Below, piece after piece: positions 1 to 7,338 of a stretch of 11,158 nt of DNA. The translations under genes and the position numbers were made by a program. Every line of letters begins with the position of its first letter. Position 1 is the first letter of the stretch. The notes beneath the pieces are model-generated. The model did not search any database, was not told where the DNA came from, and was given only the letters and a program-made list of their open reading frames with translations. Source of the DNA: Gammaproteobacteria bacterium (GTDB lineage Bacteria; Pseudomonadota; Gammaproteobacteria; Burkholderiales; Thiobacillaceae); the NCBI GenBank assembly GCA_018820745.1, contig JAHJNP010000079.1:1-11158 (forward strand). Reading direction: 5' to 3'.

Positions 1-2
1 AG

Positions 3-392
3 AACATCAGCTTCGCGCAGATGGCCGAATTGATCGGCGCCGACCTGGCAAAGCAGGTGCGCGACGTCAGCCTCGCCCTGTACCAGTCAGCCGCCGAATA
101 TGCGCTCACCCGCGGCATCATCATCGCCGACACCAAGTTCGAGTTCGGCCTCGACGAAAAAGGCCAGCTGGTATGGATCGACGAGGCGCTGACCCCGGAT
201 TCGTCGCGTTTCTGGCCGGCCGACCAGTACCGGCCCGGCAGCAACCCGCCCAGCTTCGACAAGCAGTTCGTGCGCGACTGGCTGGAAGGCAGCGGCTGGA
301 ACAAGCAGGCGCCGGGGCCGGAACTGCCCCCCGAAATCGTCGAAAAGACCAGCGAGAAATACCGCGAGGCAATGTCGCGGCTGCTGGGATAG
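3..392 (+). CDS. purC: Phosphoribosylaminoimidazole-succinocarboxamide synthase, C-terminal part
   Basis: This is the 3' end of purC. The reading frame is already open at the left edge and its start lies outside the window. SAICAR synthetase is a cytosolic purine-biosynthesis enzyme that ligates aspartate to CAIR using ATP. About 129 residues are visible. They contain the family stretch [16 protein letters not shown] followed by [14 protein letters not shown] and the [11 protein letters not shown] block, all typical of the roughly 290-residue proteobacterial form. The TAG stop is at 390-392, after a normal C-terminus ([12 protein letters not shown]). No convincing intrinsic terminator follows: 393-486 has only a 5-bp inverted repeat (CCAGG/CCTGG) without a T tract. 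The next gene is convergent. Identification is by motif recognition and is secure. Confidence 0.95.
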   Translation, partial: NISFAQMAELIGADLAKQVRDVSLALYQSAAEYALTRGIIIADTKFEFGLDEKGQLVWIDEALTPDSSRFWPADQYRPGSNPPSFDKQFVRDWLEGSGWNKQAPGPELPPEIVEKTSEKYREAMSRLLG

Positions 393-486
393 ATTAAAAG
401 ACTTATCCGCGAAGGAACGCCAGGAAGATCCCTGGAACCAACTGTCGCATTCCAAGCCCCGCCCCGCGATCTTCACGGAGAGCGTT

Positions 487-1235
487 TTATTTCAACGTCG
501 CATTCAGAAAATCCGCCACCGCCGCCACCATCTCGCTTTCGTGTCCAGTGAAGAAGTGGTCGGCGCGGGCGATCGTCACCTGCCTGGAGTCCTTGGCTGC
601 CAGGCTCTGCTTGCGCTTGCCGGCGTTCGCCAGCACCTGCGGCAGGTCGTTGTCGCCGTACAGGTCGAGGATCGGCAGTTTCACGGCCTTGTAGTCGTCG
701 ACCGAAATGCCCAGGCTCGCCCACGACTTCACCGCGGGGTCGGGCTTGCCGGTCACATACGCACGGCTCATGCGCGAGCCCATGCTGTGGGAGACGATGG
801 CAATCTGCTTGTAGCCCTTGGCCTTGAGAAACGCGACCGCCTCGGCAATGCGCTCGGCGGCCTCGGGGAAAGTCGGCGGGTAGGCTTCGCCCCTGGCGTC
901 GGCAGCGAGGATCGGCATCTGGACCGACAGGGTGGCGAAGCCGCGATCGGCCAGTTCGGTGCGCAGGGTGCCGACCATGCCCAGTCGGGGTGGATGCCCA
1001 TGCCATGGACGACGATGGCCGCCTTGCCGGTGTCCGCCGGGGTAAACAGCGTGAGGAACTTGTGGTGGCCGCGCGGCGTTTGCAGATAGACGGGGTCGCC
1101 CACCACCAGTCCGGGAAGGATTTCATCCGCCCATTTCTTCTCGCGCGCATAATCCGCCACCGGCTCGGCAAGCGCCGTCAGCGAAAACAGTGCCAGCAAT
1201 CCAGCCGCCAGGCCCCACACCATGTTTTTCTTCAT
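487..1235 (-). pseudogene. Exported alpha/beta-hydrolase, DUF3530-like, interrupted by a one-base frameshift
   Basis: Two overlapping minus-strand frames together give one protein. The first starts with ATG at 1235, preceded by an AGGAG Shine-Dalgarno, and encodes a lysine-start signal peptide (cleavage plausible after ALA, residue 23) and the block VVHGMGIHPDW. The second carries the rest: MVGTLR, the nucleophile elbow SHSMGS, an acidic-residue block LYGDNDLP and a late histidine in ARADHFFTG, a full Ser-Asp-His set. The frames join at about 980-982, where adding one G to a GGG run restores HPDWGMVGTLR and an intact protein of about 249 residues. This is either a sequencing error in a short homopolymer or a recent inactivating deletion. 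The rest of the gene is undamaged, which favours an error or a very recent event. The substrate is unknown. The protein is probably periplasmic. It diverges from the rpfG-like gene. Confidence 0.75.
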
Positions 1236-1276
1236 TTCATCTCTCCTGCGCGTTAAAGTTCATGACTTGCCCGCCC

Positions 1277-1304
1277 GATAATTCATCTAAACCGCGGAAT
1301 TATC
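1277..1304. repeat. Inverted repeat GATAATTC-N12-GAATTATC, candidate operator
   Basis: Two perfect 8-bp arms (1277-1284 and 1297-1304) are separated by 12 bp, so the half-site centres are 20 bp apart, about two helical turns. It lies in the 91-bp divergent region between the hydrolase gene and rpfG. It covers the predicted minus-strand -10 and -35 boxes and ends 22 bp before the rpfG GTG. AT-rich symmetric arms in otherwise GC-rich DNA suggest a dimeric regulator site. The regulator cannot be named from the sequence. Confidence 0.45.
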
Positions 1305-1306
1305 AA
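1278..1306 (-). promoter_or_regulatory. Predicted sigma70 promoter for the hydrolase gene
   Basis: On the minus strand there is a -35 box TTGATA (1306-1301, 5 of 6 consensus), a 17-nt spacer and a -10 box AATTAT (1283-1278, 4 of 6). Transcription would start near 1271, leaving a leader of about 35 nt before the AGGAG site and the ATG at 1235. Both boxes overlap the arms of the inverted repeat at 1277-1304. I found no comparably good promoter on the plus strand for rpfG. Confidence 0.4.
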
Positions 1307-1326
1307 TCGTTTAAGGTAGAAAACCA

Positions 1327-2448
1327 GTGTCCGCCAAGCAGTTGCGCATCGTGCCCTCATCCCTGCCGGCCGCGCCGCCGCACAATGCAAATCCGCGCGG
1401 CGGCGCGCGGGTGGTGATTGTCGACGACCGCAGCACCGCACGCAGCCTGCTCGAAGGCCTGGCGCGCACGCTGGAACCCGGCGTGGTGGTGGAAAGCTTT
1501 GCCGACCCGCTGGACGCGCTGGCGCAGATGCAGCACGTGACGCCCGATCTCATCATCAGCGACTACCGCATGCCGGGCATGGACGGCATCGAGTTCACCC
1601 GGCGCGTGCGCGCGGAACGCCGCCTGGCCGACGTGCCGCTGATCATCGTCACCGTGGTGGAAGACCGCCAGATCCGCTATCAGGCGCTGGAAAACGGCGC
1701 CACCGACTTCCTCACCCGACCGATCGACCCGCAGGAATACCGCGCCCGCTGCCACAACCTGCTGGCCCTGCGGCGCAGCCAGAAAATGCTGGCCGACCGC
1801 GCGCAGTGGCTGGAAGACCAGGTGATGCTGGCCACCCGCGAAGTCCGCACGCGCGAACGCGAAACCCTGATGAAGCTGGCCAAGGCCGGCGAATATCGCG
1901 ACGAGGAAACCGGCAACCACATCGTTCGCATGGCGAAATATGCCCGCCTGATTGCCGAGGCGCTCAAGCTCACCGCGATGGAGTGCGACGAGATCGAGTC
2001 TGCCGCGCCGATGCACGACATCGGCAAGATCGGCATCCCCGACCTGATTCTGCTCAAACCCGGCCAGCATACCCCGGAAGAGCAGATCATCATGCGGCGC
2101 CACCCGCTGATCGGCCACGGGATTCTGACCGACAGCCCATCACGCTACCTGCAGATGGGCGCCGTGATCGCGCTGGGCCACCACGAGAAATTCGACGGCA
2201 GCGGTTATCCGCAGGGCCTGGCCGGCGAGGCCATCCCGCTGCCCGCCCGGATTGTGGCGGTGGCCGATGTGTTCGACGCGCTCACCTCCCATCGTCCCTA
2301 CAAGCAAGCATGGTCGTTTCAGGAAGCGCTGAACTATATCCGGTCGGAAAGCGGGCGGCACTTCGACCCCGACTGCGTGCGTGCCTTTGAACTGCGCATC
2401 GATGCCGTGGCGACCGTCATGCGCGAACTGGGCGAACCAGCCGACTAA
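1327..2448 (+). CDS. rpfG: RpfG-like response regulator: receiver plus HD-GYP c-di-GMP phosphodiesterase
   Basis: The 373-residue product has a receiver domain at about residues 28-146, a short helical linker and an HD-GYP domain at about 185-370. Receiver residues seen are D33/D34, phosphoacceptor D79 (SDYRMPGMDG) and T109. The usual conserved lysine is arginine (R131 in FLTRPID). The HD-GYP domain has H198, the HD pair H230-D231 with K234 (MHDIGKIGIPD), and the signature HHEKFDGSGYP at 285-295, so the metal site looks complete. Proteins of this family hydrolyse c-di-GMP. As RpfG, this one would be switched on by phosphotransfer from the RpfC kinase encoded 9 nt downstream. The start is GTG: an in-frame TAA at 1312-1314 rules out an earlier start, and an AAGG stretch lies 10 nt upstream. 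The gene symbol rests on architecture plus the neighbouring rpfC and rpfF. A generic HD-GYP regulator would look similar in isolation. Confidence 0.88.
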   Translation: MSAKQLRIVPSSLPAAPPHNANPRGGARVVIVDDRSTARSLLEGLARTLEPGVVVESFADPLDALAQMQHVTPDLIISDYRMPGMDGIEFTRRVRAERRLADVPLIIVTVVEDRQIRYQALENGATDFLTRPIDPQEYRARCHNLLALRRSQKMLADRAQWLEDQVMLATREVRTRERETLMKLAKAGEYRDEETGNHIVRMAKYARLIAEALKLTAMECDEIESAAPMHDIGKIGIPDLILLKPGQHTPEEQIIMRRHPLIGHGILTDSPSRYLQMGAVIALGHHEKFDGSGYPQGLAGEAIPLPARIVAVADVFDALTSHRPYKQAWSFQEALNYIRSESGRHFDPDCVRAFELRIDAVATVMRELGEPAD

Positions 2449-2457
2449 GCCGGCCGC

Positions 2458-4968
<2,511 letters not shown>

Positions 4969-4989
<21 letters not shown>

Positions 4990-5874
4990 CGGCGCGACTG
5001 CATTGGCCGTTTCAGCCTTGCCCGTTTGCCGGCTGACCAGCCGTTCCATCATCCGCAGATCCTTCGCCTCCAGTCTCAAGGCTGCATCCACCCAGACTTC
5101 GGTGATGCGGATCAATTCATCGTAAGACACAGGCTGGCTGATCTCGCGCGCGGCGCGCACGGCCAGGATCCCATTGCGGGATTTTTCCTCGCGGCGGATA
5201 TAGCCATAGACCGCGCTTTCGCCCTCGCCCGGCTCGGCCAGCACATCCACCACCCCCATCTCGTACAACTCTTCCGCCAGATAAAGCTTTCCGCTGAGGA
5301 TGATTTTTTCGGCCTGATGATGACCGACACGACGCCCCAGAAAAGTCATCGCGCCCATCCCCGGAAACAGGTTGAACAGGATCTCCGGCAGTCCCATCCT
5401 GGCACCGCGCTCGGCGATCAGGACCTTGGCGGCCAAAGCACTTTCAAACCCGCCACCGAGCGCCTGCCCCTGGACCAGGGCAATGCTCGTCACATTGGGC
5501 CGGTTCAGGTGGCTGTGCACGGCATACGAGCAGTCGATGCAGGAAACCGCGTAGCGATACAGCGCATCGCGGTCACGCGCCGCAATATGCCGCAGGAAAA
5601 GATCGAGGTCGCCCCCCAGGCTGAAGGTATCGGGTACTTTTGACGCCAGAACAAAATATTTCACGCCCTCCTGCGCGGGGTCGTCGACCATGCCGGCCAT
5701 CTCGCTTCCCCAGGACAGCAGCTCCCGCAACAGGGTGGGCGTAAAGCATGGCCGTGGCTCCGCATGCATGTAGCCCCAGGCAACCTGGCTATGCGGATCC
5801 AGATACGTGGTGAGCTGCGTGTAAGCGTTCTGTTGGGGTTGCAGCTTGGTGTGGACTGCTTGCAAATGTGCCAT
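4969..5874 (-). CDS. rpfF: RpfF-like DSF synthase (crotonase-fold 3-hydroxyacyl-ACP dehydratase/thioesterase)
   Basis: The 301-residue crotonase-family product matches RpfF rather than a generic enoyl-CoA hydratase. It has a long N-terminal extension, then FSLGGDLDLF (oxyanion region), SIALVQGQALGGGFESAL and GLPEILFNLFPGMGA, and ends with the RITEVWVDAAL block typical of RpfF. Catalytic glutamates E144 (GGGFE) and E164 (GLPE) correspond to E141 and E161 of the Xanthomonas enzyme. RpfF dehydrates 3-hydroxyacyl-ACP to the cis-2-enoyl form and hydrolyses the thioester, releasing the DSF fatty acid. I chose the ATG at 5874 because GGAG (5884-5881) sits 6 nt upstream of it. An in-frame GTG at 5886 would add only MENY and would lie at that Shine-Dalgarno. 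The gene is convergent with rpfC and overlaps it by 21 bp, as in the convergent rpfF/rpfGHC layout of Xanthomonas. No rpfB-type acyl-CoA ligase gene is adjacent. Confidence 0.88.
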
Positions 5875-5880
5875 GTAATT

Positions 5881-5884
5881 CTCC
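5881..5884 (-). promoter_or_regulatory. Shine-Dalgarno GGAG of rpfF
   Basis: GGAG on the minus strand, 6 nt before the ATG at 5874, decides the rpfF start in favour of this ATG over the in-frame GTG at 5886. It is separated by one base from the foot of the stem-loop at 5886-5940. Confidence 0.7.
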
Positions 5885-5885
5885 A

Positions 5886-5940
5886 CGGGTTAGGGATCGA
5901 CCATGCAACGAAAATCGGCATGTGTCGAAAGACTAACCCG
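5886..5940 (-). promoter_or_regulatory. Nested stem-loop directly upstream of the rpfF Shine-Dalgarno (candidate leader element or operator)
   Basis: On the minus strand an outer 8-bp stem CGGGTTAG/CTAACCCG (5940-5933 with 5893-5886) encloses a small internal loop (4 and 3 nt). Inside it is a second stem, TCGAC-A-CATGC paired with GCATG-GTCGA (5928-5918 with 5906-5897), that has a single bulged A and an 11-nt loop. In total 18 base pairs form within 55 nt, ending one base before GGAG. As RNA it could expose or mask the ribosome site. As DNA it could be an operator. No T tract follows, so it is not an intrinsic terminator. It matches no riboswitch class I recognise. Whether it is transcribed depends on where the rpfF start site lies, which I could not fix. 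Confidence 0.55.
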
Positions 5941-6030
5941 GGCAACAGCGCTGCTCAAGCGCCAAATCATTACGCGCAGCGCAGTTTGATTCGTGCAGAG
6001 ACCAGCCGTGCCAGAAACCGCAACGCGCCG
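5941..6030. other. Rest of the TauE-rpfF intergenic region, no gene seen
   Basis: This is the upstream part of the 156-bp gap before rpfF. It holds a 7-bp inverted repeat GCGCTGC/GCAGCGC (5948-5954 and 5976-5982) with a 21-nt spacer and no T tract. It also holds only weak promoter-like hexamers, such as minus-strand TTGAGC at 5958-5953 with a poor -10 that would fall inside the stem-loop. A promoter for rpfF could lie here, but I cannot point to one. Confidence 0.35.
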
Positions 6031-6837
6031 CTAGAACGTCCACGCCATGCGTAGCGCCAGCGCCAGCAGCAGCAGCGCAAAAACCCGCTTCAGCGGCCGC
6101 ACCGGCAGGCGGTGCGCGGTGCGTGCGCCTAGCGGGGCGGTCAGCACGCTGCCGAGGGCGATGCCGGCAAGCGCCGGCAGGTAGACGAAGCCGAGGCTGC
6201 CGCTGGGCAGGCCACTCGCGTTCCAGCCGCCCAGCAGATAGCCGGCTGCACCGGCGATGGCAATCGGGAAGCCGATCGCCGCCGAGGTGGCGATCGCCCG
6301 GTGCAGCGCAACGTTGTGCCACAGCATGAAGGGCACCGACAGGGTGCCGCCGCCGATGCCGACCCAGCTCGACACCACGCCGATCGCGCCGCCCGCCAGC
6401 GTCGTCCCGCCGCGCCCCGGCAATTCGCGATGCGGCGCCGGTGTGAAATCCAGCCACATCTGGACGGCGGCGTAAAAGAGGAAGGCGACAAAGAACACCT
6501 TCAGCACCAGTGCCGGCATCTGCGCCGCCACCACCGCGCCTGCCAGCGTGCCGAGCAGGATACCGGGCGTAATGCGCCGCACCAGCGGCCACTCGACCGC
6601 ACCGTGGCGATGGTGCGCGCGCACGCTGGAGAGCGAGGTAAACAGGATCGAGGCAAGCGAAGTGCCGAGTGCCAGTTGCGGCTCGATGCCGGCGGCCAGG
6701 CCCTGCGCATGCAGCAGCAGGATCAGCACCGGCACGATGATGAGCCCGCCGCCGACACCGAGCAGGCCCGCAACGAATCCGACCACCAGCCCGAGGCCGA
6801 CGTAGGCCGCGAGCAGCGCAGGGGCCAGTTCCGGCAT
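6031..6837 (-). CDS. TauE/SafE (TSUP) family membrane permease
   Basis: A 268-residue, very hydrophobic protein with about eight membrane segments. It shows the internal duplication of the TauE/SafE family: GLLGVGGGLIIVP near residues 24-36 in the first half and WVGIGGGTLSVPF near 158-170 in the second. Members export or import small sulfur or organic anions such as sulfite, sulfoacetate or taurine-derived products, or have unknown substrates. The substrate cannot be told from the sequence. The ATG at 6837 overlaps the TGA of the upstream EVE gene (TGATG), so the two are translationally coupled. The frame stays open further upstream, but that stretch is antiparallel-free coding of the EVE gene in another frame and is not family-like. 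The TAG stop lies 156 bp before the rpfF start on the same strand. No obvious terminator separates them. Confidence 0.85.
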   Translation of the reverse strand: MPELAPALLAAYVGLGLVVGFVAGLLGVGGGLIIVPVLILLLHAQGLAAGIEPQLALGTSLASILFTSLSSVRAHHRHGAVEWPLVRRITPGILLGTLAGAVVAAQMPALVLKVFFVAFLFYAAVQMWLDFTPAPHRELPGRGGTTLAGGAIGVVSSWVGIGGGTLSVPFMLWHNVALHRAIATSAAIGFPIAIAGAAGYLLGGWNASGLPSGSLGFVYLPALAGIALGSVLTAPLGARTAHRLPVRPLKRVFALLLLALALRMAWTF

Positions 6838-7292
6838 CAGAGGTGCTTGACGATGAAGGTGTATTCGGCCGGGTCGATCGGGGTGATCGACAGCCGGTTG
6901 CCCCTTTGCAGGATGCGCATATGGGCGAGCTCGGGATAGCCGCGGATTTCGGACAAGGGCATCAGCCGCGTCTTCTTCACCAGCTTGACGTCGACGTTGA
7001 ACCAGCGCGGCGTCTCCGGCGTGGCCTTGGGGTCGAAGTACTTGTTCTTCGGATCGAACTGGGTGGCGTCGGGATACGCCGCCACGCCGACCTCGGCCAG
7101 CCCGGCGATCCCCGGCTCGGCGCACGATGAATGGTAGAACAGCACCTTGTCGCCGGGCTGCATCTGGTCGCGCATGAAATTGCGTGCCTGGTAGTTACGC
7201 ACGCCGTACCAGGCGACGCTCTGGTTCGGCATGGCGGCAAGGTCGTCGATGCTGACGTCGGAGGGCTCGGATTTCATCAACCAGTAGCGCAT
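6837..7292 (-). CDS. EVE-domain (PUA-like) protein
   Basis: A 151-residue single-domain protein. Signature stretches of the EVE family are present: YWLMKSEPSDVSIDDL at the N-terminus, WYGVRNYQARNFMRD in the middle, then GDKVLFYHSS and PGIAGLAEV, and a C-terminal RGNRLSITPI. EVE domains have a PUA-like fold and, in characterised cases, recognise modified bases in DNA or RNA. Stand-alone bacterial copies are widespread and mostly of unknown role. Length fits the family (about 150). The start ATG at 7292 has a purine-rich GAGAGAC 6 nt upstream. It lies 46 bp after the CHASE-GGDEF-EAL gene and overlaps the TauE start by one base, so all three may be one transcript. Confidence 0.9.
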   Translation of the reverse strand: MRYWLMKSEPSDVSIDDLAAMPNQSVAWYGVRNYQARNFMRDQMQPGDKVLFYHSSCAEPGIAGLAEVGVAAYPDATQFDPKNKYFDPKATPETPRWFNVDVKLVKKTRLMPLSEIRGYPELAHMRILQRGNRLSITPIDPAEYTFIVKHL

Positions 7293-7338
7293 GTTCTGTC
7301 TCTCTGTATTGCAGGATGTTCAGGGGGTCGGGGCAGTT

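Noticed and set aside
393..486. Possible terminator between purC and the hydrolase gene
   Set aside because: Only a 5-bp stem (CCAGG/CCTGG) is present and neither strand has a T run after it.
5875..5886. GTG start at 5886 for rpfF
   Set aside because: It sits at the GGAG site serving the ATG at 5874 and adds only four residues. The ATG has ideal Shine-Dalgarno spacing.
5950..6020. Possible sigma54 -24/-12 promoter upstream of rpfF
   Set aside because: TGGCAC is not followed by TTGC at the right spacing. The only GG-N10-GC pair found has a poor -12 element, which is common by chance.
6164..6181. TGCCGGC-AAGC-GCCGGCA inverted repeat in the TauE gene
   Set aside because: A 7-bp stem of GCCGGC-type sequence is expected by chance in coding DNA this GC-rich. 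It has no positional meaning.
6031..7125. A 364-residue minus-strand frame starting at 7125 that would place an arginine-rich N-terminus before the TauE permease
   Set aside because: The extra 96 residues are a shadow of the EVE gene in another frame. The family-like permease begins at MPEL (6837), coupled to the EVE stop.
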